This document shows positions 53,863-63,972 of a stretch of 64,000 nucleotides of DNA, piece by piece. The stretch is taken from assembly GCF_000819865.1 (NCBI RefSeq), contig NZ_CDDF01000006.1, positions 45,197 through 109,196 of the forward strand, given 5' to 3'. Under the pieces are notes generated by a model. The model was not told the origin of the DNA. It did not search any database and saw only the letters and a program-made list of their open reading frames with translations. The stretch is from Aeromonas eucrenophila (lineage in GTDB: Bacteria > Pseudomonadota > Gammaproteobacteria > Enterobacterales > Aeromonadaceae). Positions within the stretch are counted from its first letter, which is position 1. Each line of letters begins with the position of its first letter. Both the position numbers and the translations under genes were made by a program.

Positions 53863-54636
53863 ATGACCAAGCGAAACACTCAGCAGCGTCGCCACACCAT
53901 AGTGACCCTGGTACAGGAACAGGGGGAAGTGAGCGTCGATACCCTCGCCAAATACTTCTCCACCTCGGAAGTAACCATCCGCAAGGATCTGGCCGTGCTG
54001 GAGACCGGTGGTCTGCTGCTGCGTCGTTACGGTGGTGCTGTGCCCCTGCCGAGCGAGATGGTGGCGGACAGCAACCTCGAACAAGTTTCGAACCGAAAGC
54101 TGGCCATCGCCCGTGCCGCCGCCGAGCGCATCCGCGATCATAACCGCGTCATCATCGACAGCGGCAGCACCACCAGCGCCATGATCCCCATGCTGGGCAG
54201 CAAGCGTGGCCTCATCGTGATGACCAACTCCCTCAACGTGGCCGGCGCCCTGCGCGAGCTGGAGAACGAGCCCACCCTGCTGATGACCGGCGGCACCTGG
54301 GATCCCCACTCCGAATCCTTCCAGGGCCAGGTGGCGGAGCAGGTGCTGCGCTCCTACGACTTCGACCAGCTGTTCATCGGTGCCGACGGCATAGACCCGG
54401 AGCGAGGCACCACCACCTTCAACGAGCTGGTGGGCCTGTCCAGGGTGATGGCCGAGGTGTCCCGCGAGGTCATCGTCATGGTCGAGTCGGAGAAGATAGG
54501 CCGCAAGATCCCCAATCTGGAGCTGCCCTGGGCACAGATCCATACCCTGGTCACCGACGCCGGCCTGGCCGACGAGACCCGGCAACTACTCGAATCCAAA
54601 GGGGTGACGCTGATCTGCGCCCCCCTCGCAGGCTGA
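53863..54636 (+). CDS. DeoR/GlpR-family regulator upstream of glmS
   Basis: This 257-aa cytoplasmic regulator has an N-terminal winged helix-turn-helix (QQRRHTIVTLVQ, STSEVTIRKDLAVLE, RRYGGAV) and a C-terminal sugar-phosphate-sensing domain (IDSGSTTSAM, LFIGADGIDPERG, ESEKIGRK). It sits 50 bp upstream of glmS on the same strand, so it may respond to amino-sugar phosphate and control glmS; DeoR-type genes linked to glmS occur in related bacteria. A matching TTTCG palindrome recurs inside the gene at 54086. Confidence 0.88.
   Translation: MTKRNTQQRRHTIVTLVQEQGEVSVDTLAKYFSTSEVTIRKDLAVLETGGLLLRRYGGAVPLPSEMVADSNLEQVSNRKLAIARAAAERIRDHNRVIIDSGSTTSAMIPMLGSKRGLIVMTNSLNVAGALRELENEPTLLMTGGTWDPHSESFQGQVAEQVLRSYDFDQLFIGADGIDPERGTTTFNELVGLSRVMAEVSREVIVMVESEKIGRKIPNLELPWAQIHTLVTDAGLADETRQLLESKGVTLICAPLAG
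54086..54099. promoter_or_regulatory. Possible intragenic DeoR-type operator
   Basis: TTTCGAACCGAAAG repeats the promoter palindrome (53843) with two base changes. It lies ~225 bp into the coding sequence. Confidence 0.4.
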
Positions 54637-54686
54637 ATCTCGCCTGCTCATCCCATTGTTAACAGTTCAAGTTCAAGGAGAAGTCT

Positions 54687-56519
54687 ATGTGTGGCATCGT
54701 CGGGGCCGTGGCCCAACGTGATGTGGCTGAAATTCTGGTGGAAGGCCTGCGCCGTCTCGAGTACCGCGGTTATGACTCCGCCGGGGTGGCCGTGTTCAGC
54801 GCCAACCAGCCGCTGCAGCGGGTGCGTCGTCTGGGCAAGGTGGCCGAACTGGCCAAGGCGCTGGAAGAGCAGTCCGTCCACGGCGGCACCGGCATCGCCC
54901 ACACCCGCTGGGCCACTCACGGCGAGCCGTCCGAGCGCAATGCCCACCCCCACATCTCCGAACATATCGTGGTGGTGCACAACGGCATCATCGAGAACCA
55001 CGAAGAGCTGCGCAGCAGGTTGCAGGGCATGGGCTACGAGTTCAGCTCCGACACCGACACCGAGGTGATCGCCCACCTGGTACACCACGAGCTGAAATCC
55101 GCCCCCAGCCTGCTGGCCGCCATGCAGGTGGCGGTGAAGCAGCTGCGCGGTGCCTACGGCACTGTGGTGATGGACAGCCGCGACGACAGCCGCGTGGTGG
55201 TGGCCCGCTCCGGCTCTCCGCTGGTGATTGGCCGCGGCATCGGCGAGAACTTCATCGCCTCCGATCAGATGGCCCTGCTGCCAGTGACCCGTCGCTTCAT
55301 CTTCCTGGAAGAGGGGGACGTGGCCGAGGTGACCCGCCGCGACGTCCATGTGTTCGACACCAACGGCGACGCCGTGGTGCGCGAGGAGCTGGAGTCCGAG
55401 CTGTCCCACGATGCCGGTGACAAGGGCGAATATCGCCACTACATGCTCAAAGAGATCTACGAGCAGCCCAAGGCCATCACCAACACCCTGGAAGGGCGTC
55501 TTGGCAACGATCACGTGATCGTCGAGTCGTTCGGCAACGGCGCCCGCGCCATCTTCGACAAGGTCGAGCACGTCCAGATCGTCGCCTGTGGCACCTCCTA
55601 CAACTCCGGCATGGTGGCGCGCTACTGGTTCGAGGAGATCGCCGGTGTCTCCTGCGACGTGGAGATCGCCTCCGAGTTCCGCTATCGCAAGTCCGTGGTA
55701 CGCCCCAACAGCCTGCTGGTGACCCTGTCCCAGAGCGGCGAGACCGCCGATACCCTGGCCGCCCTGCGTCTGGCCAAGGAGTCCGGCTACATGAGCTCGC
55801 TTGCCATCTGCAACGTGCCGGGCTCTTCCCTGGTACGTGAATCGGATCTCGCCTTCATGACCCGGGCCGGTGCCGAGATCGGCGTCGCCTCCACCAAGGC
55901 CTTCACCACCCAGCTGGCCGGCCTGCTGATGCTGGTGGCCTCCGTCGGTCACTGCCGTGGCAACCTGAGTGCCGCCGCCGAGGCCGAGCTGGTCAAGGCG
56001 CTGCAAGCGCTGCCGCTGCGCATCAAGGAGAGCCTGGCGCTGGCCAAGCAGATCGAGACCCTGGCCGAAGAGTTCGCCGACAAGCACCACAGCCTGTTCC
56101 TCGGCCGCGGCAGCCAGTACCCCATCGCCATGGAGGGGGCGCTCAAGCTGAAAGAGATCTCCTACATCCATGCCGAGGCCTATGCCGCCGGTGAGCTCAA
56201 GCACGGCCCGCTGGCGCTGATCGATGCCGAGATGCCCATCATAGTGGTGGCGCCGAACAACGATCTGCTGGAGAAGCTGAAGTCCAACGTGGAAGAGGTG
56301 CGTGCCCGCGGCGGCATCCTCTACGTGTTCGCCGATGCGGATGCCGGCTTCAAGAGCGACGAGACCATGCGGGTGATGAGCCTCAACCACGTGGAAGAGA
56401 TGATAGCCCCCATCGTCTACACGGTGCCGTTGCAGTTGCTCTCCTACCACGTCGCCCTGATCAAGGGCACCGACGTGGATCAACCGCGCAACCTGGCTAA
56501 ATCCGTCACCGTGGAATAG
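54687..56519 (+). CDS. glmS: GlmS, glucosamine-6-phosphate synthase
   Basis: GlmS converts fructose-6-phosphate and glutamine to glucosamine-6-phosphate, the first step of amino-sugar synthesis. The 610-aa protein has the N-terminal glutaminase nucleophile Cys after the initiator Met ([13 protein letters not shown]), [13 protein letters not shown] and [11 protein letters not shown] motifs, then two SIS isomerase domains ([45 protein letters not shown]) and the C-terminal [12 protein letters not shown] short gap and no terminator separate it from the DeoR-type gene. Confidence 0.98.
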   Translation: MCGIVGAVAQRDVAEILVEGLRRLEYRGYDSAGVAVFSANQPLQRVRRLGKVAELAKALEEQSVHGGTGIAHTRWATHGEPSERNAHPHISEHIVVVHNGIIENHEELRSRLQGMGYEFSSDTDTEVIAHLVHHELKSAPSLLAAMQVAVKQLRGAYGTVVMDSRDDSRVVVARSGSPLVIGRGIGENFIASDQMALLPVTRRFIFLEEGDVAEVTRRDVHVFDTNGDAVVREELESELSHDAGDKGEYRHYMLKEIYEQPKAITNTLEGRLGNDHVIVESFGNGARAIFDKVEHVQIVACGTSYNSGMVARYWFEEIAGVSCDVEIASEFRYRKSVVRPNSLLVTLSQSGETADTLAALRLAKESGYMSSLAICNVPGSSLVRESDLAFMTRAGAEIGVASTKAFTTQLAGLLMLVASVGHCRGNLSAAAEAELVKALQALPLRIKESLALAKQIETLAEEFADKHHSLFLGRGSQYPIAMEGALKLKEISYIHAEAYAAGELKHGPLALIDAEMPIIVVAPNNDLLEKLKSNVEEVRARGGILYVFADADAGFKSDETMRVMSLNHVEEMIAPIVYTVPLQLLSYHVALIKGTDVDQPRNLAKSVTVE

Positions 56520-56565
56520 ACCCCAGGTTCACTGCGCCGTCCGCCCCGGGAGATCCCGCCTGAAA

Positions 56566-56600
56566 ACCGGCGCACCATGCCAGTGGTGCGCCGGTTTTTT
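56566..56600 (+). terminator. Terminator after glmS
   Basis: ACCGGCGCACCA-TGCCAG-TGGTGCGCCGGT, a 12-bp perfect stem followed by six T residues. Confidence 0.9.
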
Positions 56601-56708
56601 ATTGCTCAACTTATTGAAAGCAGGCAGTTTATATCAAAGCTAAGCTTCCTCTAGATCGAGTGGCTTATGGCAATGGTCACTCATTATTGAACTGGAGCAG
56701 GAAGCACC

Positions 56709-57860
56709 ATGAATCATCCTCAAGACTTCCATCAGTCAGCAACCGTGCTGGTGGTGGACGATACCCCGGACAACCTGATGCTGATGGCCGCCTTGCTCAA
56801 GGACAAGTACAGGGTCAAGGTTGCCAACAGTGGTGAGAAGGCGCTACGCATCCTGCAGGGGGATCCTCTGCCTGAGCTGATACTGCTCGACATCATGATG
56901 CCGGGACTCTCCGGCCATCAGGTGGCCGAGCGGCTCCTGCAAGAGCCGCGAACCCGCGATATTCCCATCATTTTCCTCACCGCCATGACCGCCGTGGAGA
57001 GCGAGATCCAGGGACTGGCGCTCGGTGCCGTGGATTACATCACCAAGCCCATCAGCCCGCCCCGGGTGCTGGCCCGGGTTGATACCCAACTGAAGATCAA
57101 GGCTGCCGCCGATTTCCTGCGGGATCAGAACGACTTTCTCGAGCAGGAGGTCCAGCGCCGCACCCGCGAGGTGATGGCCATCCAGGACGTGACCATCCAG
57201 GCCATGGCCTCCCTGGCGGAGACTCGTGACAACGAGACCGGCAATCATATTCGCCGCACCCAGCACTACGTCAAACTGCTGGCCGAGCTGCTGCGGGATC
57301 ACCCCCGTTTTCGTCACTTCCTCGACGACGACACCATCGGGCTGCTGTTCAAGTCGGCCCCCCTGCACGACATCGGCAAGGTCGGCATCCCGGATCACAT
57401 CCTGCTGAAACCCGGCCGTTTAACGGTGGAAGAGTTCGAGATCATGATGACCCACACCACCCTGGGGCGTGATGCCATCCAGCGGGCCGAGGATCAGCTC
57501 GGCATCTCGGTGGACTTTCTGCGTCTGGCCAAGGAGATAGCCTACAGCCATCAGGAGAAGTGGGACGGCAGCGGCTACCCGCAGGGTCTGGCCGGAGATG
57601 CCATTCCCATCAGCGCCCGGCTGATGGCGGTGGCCGACGTCTATGATGCGCTGATCAGTCGCCGGGTGTACAAGCCAGGCATGTCTCACCAGGAAGCGGT
57701 GGAGATCATCCGCCAGGGGGGGGGCCGGCACTTCGATCCGGACGTCTGCGATGCCTTTCTGTCTGCCCACGAGCAATTCCGGGCTATCGCCGAGCGTTTT
57801 AGCGACAGCGAGCAGGATATGACCAATCTGCTGGCGGCCAAGCATAGCCCAACCCCCTGA
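56709..57860 (+). CDS. HD-GYP response regulator (probable cyclic-di-GMP phosphodiesterase)
   Basis: The 383-aa protein has a receiver domain (VVDDTPDNLMLM, phospho-acceptor Asp61 in LILLDIMMPG, Lys in TKPISPP) joined to an HD-GYP domain (~150-370) with NETGNHIRRTQHYV, HDIGKVGIPDHILLKPG (His220-Asp221), HTTLGRDAI, HQEKWDGSGYPQG and DVYDAL. All metal-binding motifs of active HD-GYP enzymes are present, so it should hydrolyse cyclic-di-GMP, as RpfG does. It is followed 18 bp later by a large hybrid kinase that may phosphorylate it. Confidence 0.92.
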   Translation: MNHPQDFHQSATVLVVDDTPDNLMLMAALLKDKYRVKVANSGEKALRILQGDPLPELILLDIMMPGLSGHQVAERLLQEPRTRDIPIIFLTAMTAVESEIQGLALGAVDYITKPISPPRVLARVDTQLKIKAAADFLRDQNDFLEQEVQRRTREVMAIQDVTIQAMASLAETRDNETGNHIRRTQHYVKLLAELLRDHPRFRHFLDDDTIGLLFKSAPLHDIGKVGIPDHILLKPGRLTVEEFEIMMTHTTLGRDAIQRAEDQLGISVDFLRLAKEIAYSHQEKWDGSGYPQGLAGDAIPISARLMAVADVYDALISRRVYKPGMSHQEAVEIIRQGGGRHFDPDVCDAFLSAHEQFRAIAERFSDSEQDMTNLLAAKHSPTP

Positions 57861-57878
57861 GCCAGGAACAAGGAGCCC

Positions 57879-60800
57879 ATGATGAGAGTGCTTGCCCTGC
57901 TTGAGCGGCTCGCGCTGCGACACAAGCTGATACTGGGGTTTGCCGTGTTGCTGGTGCTTGCGCTGGCACTTGGGGTGCAGAGCCTGCGTGTCCAGACCAA
58001 ACTGACCCGGGATCTGGATCATCTCTACAGCAAGGATTTGGTAGGTGCCCTCCACCTACAGGAGGCGCGGGTACAGTTGCCGCATATCGTACAGGCGCTC
58101 CACAAGGCCGTCGGTACCGATGATGAAGACATCAGGCGCGAGGCCATCAAGCAGCTGCATGACGCCCAGTTGCGCCTGCGCGAGGAGCTGGCTCTGACCC
58201 AGCCGACACTCTGGCGTACCGAAAACCTGATCAATGCCTCCGAACTCAAACTACAGCTCGAACGTCACCAACAGCTCGGCGACAGAGCCTTGCAACTGGC
58301 CGCGCAGGGCCATCAGGATCAGGCGCAGGCGCTGCTCAACGGCGATGAGTTCGAGCTGCTGGATTTTCGCGCCGACAGCATGCTGACGCAGATTGCAAAG
58401 ATCAAACAGGAGGCTCTGCGGGATCTGGTCATGCAAATCAGCGATTATGCCAAGCGCAGCAGCGTGCTCACCTCCATCCTGCTGCTGGGAGGCCTGGCGC
58501 TGGCGCTGATGCTGGCCTGGTTGGTCAGCAAATCGATCAACAATCCGCTCGATCGAGTGCGCCATGCGGTGGACCTGCTGGCGGCCGGGCAGCTGGATCA
58601 ACCCATACCCCATGTCGATATGTCCAACGAGACTGGCGACTTGGCGCGGGCCATCGCCACGCTGCAGCTCGAGGCACGCCAGCTCGAGCTGCAGCGCAAG
58701 GTCAAGTCCCATGTCTCTTTGCTGCAGGTCGAACTGCAGCAGGCAGAGACTCCGCAGGAGTTGGCGCAAGTCTTCTTCGCTCACATGGCCCCATCCCTCG
58801 GCATCTGCCAGGGGGGGCTCTACAGCCTGCATCAAGGCTCAAGCAGCCTGCAACTGTTGGGGGGTTATGCCAATGATCCCGCGCATCCGCTGGCAGTGAC
58901 GGTTGCTCTCGGTGAGGGGCTGCTCGGTCAGTGCGCGATCGATCGTCGGCCGCGTCAGCTGGAGGGGTTGGCCGAGTCATTCTGGCATGTGCGTTCCCAG
59001 CTGGGGGAGGCGCCTGCCAGCCACCTGCTGGTGCAACCCGTGATGCGTGGCGATCGACTGCTCGGTGTAATGGAGTTGGCCGGTTTCCATCCCCTTGGGG
59101 AGACTGAGGCTCTCTTATTGCAGGAGGTGTTGCCCAGGCTGGCTGGTGCCATGGCCATCATGGAACGCAGCGAGGCCGCCCTGACTCTGTTACAGGAGAC
59201 CCGGCGCCAGGCCGACGAGATGGGGGCACAAACCCTGCAACTGGAGCGTCAGGCGGTAGAACTGGAGGTGCAGCAATCTGCGTTGCGGGCCACCGAGGCC
59301 TGGTATCGCGGCATTATAGAGGCGGCGCCAGACGGCATGCTGGTGATCGGTGCCGATGGCCGCATCCTGCTCACCAATCCGCAGCTGGACAAGCTGTTCG
59401 GCTATGCCAGCGGCGAGCTGATCGGTCAATCCATCGAGTGTCTGGTACCGGAGAGCGGCCGTGGCGCCCATGTGGCGCGGCGTGATGACTTCATCACTCA
59501 CGGCAGCACTCGCCAGATGGGGGAGAGCATCGAAGATCTGCAAGGGGTGCGCAAGGATGGCGGCCTGTTCTCCGTGGAGATCGGCTTGTCCCACCTGCCC
59601 ACTCTGGCCGGGCGTGGCACCTGTGTCTGTGCCTCGGTGCGGGATGTCAGTGAGCGCCGGGCGTTGGGGGCCAGGTTGCGCACGGCCAGTGAGCGCCTGA
59701 CGCTGGCGCAGGAGGCTGGCGGCATAGGTCTGTTCGACATGGATCTCGTGACCGGCCATGGCTACTGGACACCCCAGCTGGAAAATATGTTCGGGCTGGA
59801 GCCGGGTGGCTTCGGCGGCACGCTGGATCACTGGAAGGCGCTGCTGCACCCCGATGATGCGACGCCTGCCGGCGACGCCTTCGAAATGGCGATCGCAAAC
59901 GGCGATGACCGACTCGAGATCGATTTTCGTATCCTGCGTCAACGGGATGGTGCGGTGCGCACCTTCAAGTCCCTGTGTCGCTTCACGCGCACCCCGGAGG
60001 GAACGCCGCTGCGGGCAACCGGGGTCAATATCGACGTCACGGCGCTGACCGAGGCACGCGCGGTCGCGGAGGAGGCGACCCAGGCCAAGAGCGCCTTCCT
60101 CGCCAATATGAGCCACGAGATCCGTACCCCGATGAACGCCATCATCGGCATGAGCCATCTGGCGTTGGGTACAGAGCTGGATCGTCGCCAGCGCAACTAC
60201 ATCGAAAAGGTGCATCGCTCGGCGGAGAACCTGCTCGGCATCATCAACGACATTCTCGATTTCTCGAAGATCGAGGCCGGCAAGATGGATCTGGAGCAGA
60301 TCCCCTTCCATTTGGAGGATGTGCTGGACAATTTTGCCAACATGATTGGCCTGCGTGCCGAAGACAAGGGCCTTGAGCTGCTGTTTGATACTGCCCTCGA
60401 GCTGCCTACCGCACTGGTGGGGGATCCGCTGCGGCTGGGGCAGGTACTGATCAACCTGGGCAATAATGCCGTGAAGTTCACCGAGCGCGGCGAGATAGTA
60501 GTAGGTGCCGAGTTGCTCGGCGATGATGGCGCTGGATTGGAGCTGCACTTCTGGGTGCGTGATACCGGTATTGGCATGAGCATCGAACAATGCGAAGGGA
60601 TATTCCGCTCCTTCAGCCAGGGTGACAGCTCCATCACCCGCAAATACGGTGGCACCGGATTGGGTCTCTCCATCTCCAAACGCCTGATCGAGTTGATGGG
60701 GGGGCGCATCTGGGTAGAAAGCGTGCCTGGGCAGGGCTCCACCTTCCATTTTACGGCCATCCTTGGACGCCAGGACGAGCTGTTGCCACGGCGCATGTTC

Positions 60801-62270
60801 ACCCAGGACGAGCTGCGCGGTGTGCGGGCGCTGGTGGTCGACGACAATGCCAGCGCCCGCGAGATCCTATCTGGCATGGCCAGCAGCTTTGGGGTCGAGG
60901 TGGACGTGGCCGATAGTGGTCGCATGGCCCTGGCAATGCTGGTGGAAGCCGAGCACAAGCACTTGCCCTATGACCTGGTGTTGATGGACTGGCGCATGCC
61001 GGGCATGGACGGAGTTGAGACGGTGCGGCAGATACATGGGGCCAACCTGGTCCGCACACCGTCGGTGATCATGGTCACAGCCTTCGGCCGTGAGGAGGTG
61101 CGTGAGCAGGCAGAGTTGCACGGTGTCGTGTTGCCCATGGTGCTGACCAAGCCGGTGACACCATCCACCTTGCTGGAGGCGTTGGGGGGGGCGCTCGGTA
61201 GGACGCCTCAGCTCGATACCCGCCTGGCTGAACGCAGCGAGCAGAGCGCCAGCACCACGGCCAGCCTGCGTGGTGCCCGCCTGCTGCTGGTGGAGGACAA
61301 CGAGTTGAACCGTGAGCTGGTCAACGAGCTGTTGCAGGGCGTGGGCATAGAGTTGCATCAGGCGTTTGATGGTCAGCAGGCGCTCGATCTGCTGGAACGT
61401 GATGCCGACTTCGACGGCGTCTTGATGGATTGTCAGATGCCGGTGATGGACGGTTACACCGCGACCCAGCTGATCCGCCAGCAGCCGCGTTTCGCGACGC
61501 TGCCGGTGATCGCCATGACGGCCAACGCCATCAGCGGAGATCGTGAGCGCGTGCTGGCGTGTGGCATGAACGATCACATCGCCAAGCCACTCAATGTGGA
61601 TATCATGTTTGCCACTCTGGCCAGGTGGATCAGGCCGCGAGCCCGTTTGCCGGCGGCTAAGGTGGCAGAGGTTACACTGCATGCCGGCATCATCTTGCCC
61701 GTCGAACTTGATGGCATCGATCAGGCCGCCGGATTGGCCACCTGTCAGGGGCATGCCGATCTCTATCAGCGACTGCTGCACAAATTCCTTGCCGCCTATC
61801 GAGGCTTTGCCGAACAGTTCGAAGTCGCACTTGCCGACCCCGATCCTGCGGCGGCGGCTCGGCTCGCACACAGCCTGAAGGGAACGGCTGGCAATATCGG
61901 CGCCTTCGGGATAACACAAGCGGCAGCTGAACTGGAACGGCTCTGCCAGACAGGAGCGGCGGATGACCTGGTCCAGGCCAGTCTGGCCGAGGTTGAGTTA
62001 AGACTGGGGCCGGTGCTCGATGCTCTGGCCTGTCTGGGAGAGGAGCAGCCTGCGCCGAAACCGCGGACACAGGAGTCCGATCCCTACCTTCAGCCACGAT
62101 TGGCCCGACTTGGCCGTTTGCTGGCCGAGAGTGACAGCGAGGCGGTCGAGGCGCTGCTTGAGCTGCGAGCCCTTGCCTTGGCACCCGCACTGGCCGAGCG
62201 TCTGGCTCGGGTAGCTCAACAGGTGGATCGCTATGATTTCGACGCCGCCCTGGCCCTGCTGGAGGGCTGA
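57879..62270 (+). CDS. Large hybrid sensor histidine kinase with GAF, two PAS, two receivers and Hpt
   Basis: The 1463-aa inner-membrane protein contains, in order: membrane segment ~14-36; a periplasmic four-helix-type sensor; membrane segment ~195-213; HAMP (~214-267); a GAF-like domain (~280-425); PAS (~470-590, [20 protein letters not shown]); a second PAS (~610-730); a histidine kinase core with His746 in [17 protein letters not shown]; an ATPase ([31 protein letters not shown]); two receivers with Asp1037 ([13 protein letters not shown]) and Asp1184 ([12 protein letters not shown]); and a C-terminal Hpt with His1331 ([12 protein letters not shown]). This is a complete His-Asp-His phosphorelay. 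The signal is unknown; it is probably co-transcribed with the HD-GYP regulator. Confidence 0.92.
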   Translation: MMRVLALLERLALRHKLILGFAVLLVLALALGVQSLRVQTKLTRDLDHLYSKDLVGALHLQEARVQLPHIVQALHKAVGTDDEDIRREAIKQLHDAQLRLREELALTQPTLWRTENLINASELKLQLERHQQLGDRALQLAAQGHQDQAQALLNGDEFELLDFRADSMLTQIAKIKQEALRDLVMQISDYAKRSSVLTSILLLGGLALALMLAWLVSKSINNPLDRVRHAVDLLAAGQLDQPIPHVDMSNETGDLARAIATLQLEARQLELQRKVKSHVSLLQVELQQAETPQELAQVFFAHMAPSLGICQGGLYSLHQGSSSLQLLGGYANDPAHPLAVTVALGEGLLGQCAIDRRPRQLEGLAESFWHVRSQLGEAPASHLLVQPVMRGDRLLGVMELAGFHPLGETEALLLQEVLPRLAGAMAIMERSEAALTLLQETRRQADEMGAQTLQLERQAVELEVQQSALRATEAWYRGIIEAAPDGMLVIGADGRILLTNPQLDKLFGYASGELIGQSIECLVPESGRGAHVARRDDFITHGSTRQMGESIEDLQGVRKDGGLFSVEIGLSHLPTLAGRGTCVCASVRDVSERRALGARLRTASERLTLAQEAGGIGLFDMDLVTGHGYWTPQLENMFGLEPGGFGGTLDHWKALLHPDDATPAGDAFEMAIANGDDRLEIDFRILRQRDGAVRTFKSLCRFTRTPEGTPLRATGVNIDVTALTEARAVAEEATQAKSAFLANMSHEIRTPMNAIIGMSHLALGTELDRRQRNYIEKVHRSAENLLGIINDILDFSKIEAGKMDLEQIPFHLEDVLDNFANMIGLRAEDKGLELLFDTALELPTALVGDPLRLGQVLINLGNNAVKFTERGEIVVGAELLGDDGAGLELHFWVRDTGIGMSIEQCEGIFRSFSQGDSSITRKYGGTGLGLSISKRLIELMGGRIWVESVPGQGSTFHFTAILGRQDELLPRRMFTQDELRGVRALVVDDNASAREILSGMASSFGVEVDVADSGRMALAMLVEAEHKHLPYDLVLMDWRMPGMDGVETVRQIHGANLVRTPSVIMVTAFGREEVREQAELHGVVLPMVLTKPVTPSTLLEALGGALGRTPQLDTRLAERSEQSASTTASLRGARLLLVEDNELNRELVNELLQGVGIELHQAFDGQQALDLLERDADFDGVLMDCQMPVMDGYTATQLIRQQPRFATLPVIAMTANAISGDRERVLACGMNDHIAKPLNVDIMFATLARWIRPRARLPAAKVAEVTLHAGIILPVELDGIDQAAGLATCQGHADLYQRLLHKFLAAYRGFAEQFEVALADPDPAAAARLAHSLKGTAGNIGAFGITQAAAELERLCQTGAADDLVQASLAEVELRLGPVLDALACLGEEQPAPKPRTQESDPYLQPRLARLGRLLAESDSEAVEALLELRALALAPALAERLARVAQQVDRYDFDAALALLEG

Positions 62271-62336
62271 ACAGGACACGCAGGATAAATTGGAATGATT
62301 GCTATCCTAGGGTGATATGACCTAGCCACAGAATGG

Positions 62337-62366
62337 AAAAGAGCCGCATCGCGGCTCTTTTTGCTT
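62337..62366. terminator. Bidirectional terminator between the hybrid kinase and the luxR gene
   Basis: AAAAGAGCCGC-ATC-GCGGCTCTTTTT, A- and T-flanked on both sides. Confidence 0.85.
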
Positions 62367-62380
62367 TTCCATCGGCCTGT

Positions 62381-63157
62381 CTAGGACAGACGCAGATTGG
62401 TGATGGTCACATCATCCAGGGAGGGCACTATGATGCCGCTGGAGATGCTCTTGGCGATCGCCTGGTTGCGGTTCTTGGAGTCCGTCTTGTTGGTGACCTG
62501 GTTGAGGTGGAAGTTCACCGTGCGTTCGCTGATGCCGAGTATGGTGGCGATCTCCCAGGAGGTTTTGCCCTCGCTGGCCCAGAACAGGCACTCTTTCTCC
62601 CGATCCGACAGCTCGGCCAGGTGCTTCATCAGGTCCGGTCTGCTCTTTATCAGCTGCAGCGCCGAGTTGAAGATGTAGCTGGCGCAAAATGACAGCAAGG
62701 GAACGTTTTCAAACATCAGGTCAGAACTGGATTTTTCCTTGCTGATAAAGGAAAGGATGCCGTGCTCTCCTTGCGGGGTATGCAGCGGGAAGGAGACGCC
62801 ATTTCTCACCCCGAAGTCGGCCGCCAGGTTCATCACCTCCCGACTGGCGCTGGGCAACCAGGGGGAATCGCAGTCGAGTTTGTTCCAGAAGATGGGCTGG
62901 GTCTGCTTAAGGCCCAGAAAAACCACTGGATCCTGAGTCAGGTAGTGCCGCTCCGAATAGGCTTCAAACCAGCTGGTTGGGCAATTGTTAAATAATGCTA
63001 CGTGAGATTTTTGCATGCTGATGGGAAAAATAATCAGCAAACGGAAGTAATCAAACCCCATCTGATGACTGAAGCGCTCCAGTTGTTGCTGGATATCGCT
63101 GGTCTTCTTGGCCTTGGTGAACCGATCAATGTGTTCCCAGATCGCATCGTTAAACAT
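62381..63157 (-). CDS. LuxR-family quorum-sensing regulator (AhyR-like, no adjacent luxI)
   Basis: This 258-aa cytoplasmic regulator has an N-terminal autoinducer-binding domain (MGFDYFRLLIIFPISMQKS, PTSWFEAYSERHYLTQDPVV, the Trp-containing FWNKLDCDSPWLP, GVRNGVSFPLHTPQGEHGIL) and a C-terminal LuxR helix-turn-helix (LSDREKECLFWASEGKTSWE, ILGISERTVNFHLNQVTNK). It closely resembles AhyR of A. hydrophila but differs at many positions, so it may be a paralogue. No acyl-homoserine-lactone synthase is visible in the 840 bp beyond its promoter or elsewhere in the window. The ATG follows AGGAGAG. Confidence 0.88.
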   Translation of the reverse strand: MFNDAIWEHIDRFTKAKKTSDIQQQLERFSHQMGFDYFRLLIIFPISMQKSHVALFNNCPTSWFEAYSERHYLTQDPVVFLGLKQTQPIFWNKLDCDSPWLPSASREVMNLAADFGVRNGVSFPLHTPQGEHGILSFISKEKSSSDLMFENVPLLSFCASYIFNSALQLIKSRPDLMKHLAELSDREKECLFWASEGKTSWEIATILGISERTVNFHLNQVTNKTDSKNRNQAIAKSISSGIIVPSLDDVTITNLRLS

Positions 63158-63820
63158 GTCACTCTCCTTTTCCGACCTCTATCGATCCTGATCGAAAAGA
63201 CATTTTTTAGTTATTTAATATGGTGTTGTGACAACCAACGCCCGTAACTCCCGTGTTTGTCTAAAAATTATCCTGTTTTTTCGGCAGAAGGCCAAGAAAA
63301 TCATCTGATTGTCTCTGGCAGGATATGCTGATGCGGTCAGAGTCATTGTCATTATCTATCTCGTCTGTGCGCCGTGGAATGGCCTTGGAGGCAGGTCTTT
63401 TGGCCATTGGCCTTTCATCTCTTTATTAAAGCAGGCGTTCTGGTCGTACCCGCACTGGATGACGGCAAATCCTTCCAACGACGTTATATAGAGAAAGTAG
63501 CCGAGGTGGCCGTCTAGCCATGACAGAGTTGCAGCAAAGCAAAACGGACTAGGCCATAAATCAGTTGGCAGCCAGAGAGTGAACAGGGCAAAAGAGCCAA
63601 GACTGCAAACACACCTTATATAAGGAGCAGCACACACAGGTGCTGGAATTGGCCTTTGAACTCCAAAGGGTCGATAACTGGCAGCAACACGCAAGCGGTT
63701 GGGTAAACTGCATCCAGGCCAAGAGCGATAATTTGGGTAAAAAAGTAGCGTGAGACAGAAGGGATGCAGGTGTTTTGTACACTTCAGCCTGCTTTTTCAG
63801 CAAACGGGATCTTTTTCACA
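63158..63820. other. Gene-free region upstream of the rrn promoters and luxR-type gene
   Basis: This ~660-bp stretch holds no convincing gene. Small frames in it lack ribosome sites and recognisable motifs. It contains the promoter side of the luxR-type gene, with a small palindrome GTTG-TGA-CAAC near 63224. It may also hold the upstream activator region of the rRNA-type promoters. I do not see a clear lux box. Confidence 0.5.
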
Positions 63821-63828
63821 AAAAGCCC

Positions 63829-63856
63829 TTGTCATCGTGCGCTGGCTCCCTATAAT
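63829..63856 (+). promoter_or_regulatory. Probable rRNA operon promoter P1
   Basis: TTGTCA (63829-63834), a 16-bp spacer and TATAAT (63851-63856), then the GC-rich discriminator GCGCCCC, which is typical of stringently controlled rRNA promoters. An A/T-rich stretch precedes the -35. Confidence 0.75.
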
Positions 63857-63944
63857 GCGCCCCTACCAGCACGGCGGAACACGCCGGACTGATGAGCTAG
63901 CTTCCTGGTGAAGTGGGCGCCGAAAGAAAAGCGAAAACAAGCGC

Positions 63945-63972
63945 TTGACTTTCGAAGTGAGGAGCGTAATAT
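63945..63972 (+). promoter_or_regulatory. Probable rRNA operon promoter P2
   Basis: TTGACT (63945-63950), a 16-bp spacer and TAATAT (63967-63972), then GCGCCTCC. With P1 it forms a tandem rrn-like promoter pair reading off the right end of the window; the 16S gene should lie just outside. Confidence 0.75.

Noticed and set aside
54648..56483. Long minus-strand frame antisense to glmS
   Set aside because: Shadow of glmS, with His/Gly/Gln-rich low-complexity translation and no family features.
63158..63330. lux box upstream of the LuxR gene
   Set aside because: I could not find a 20-bp palindrome resembling known lux boxes; the small GTTG/CAAC repeat is too short.
63356..63694. 112-aa minus-strand frame upstream of the rrn promoters
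   Set aside because: No ribosome site, no recognisable motif, cysteine- and proline-rich translation typical of non-coding DNA.
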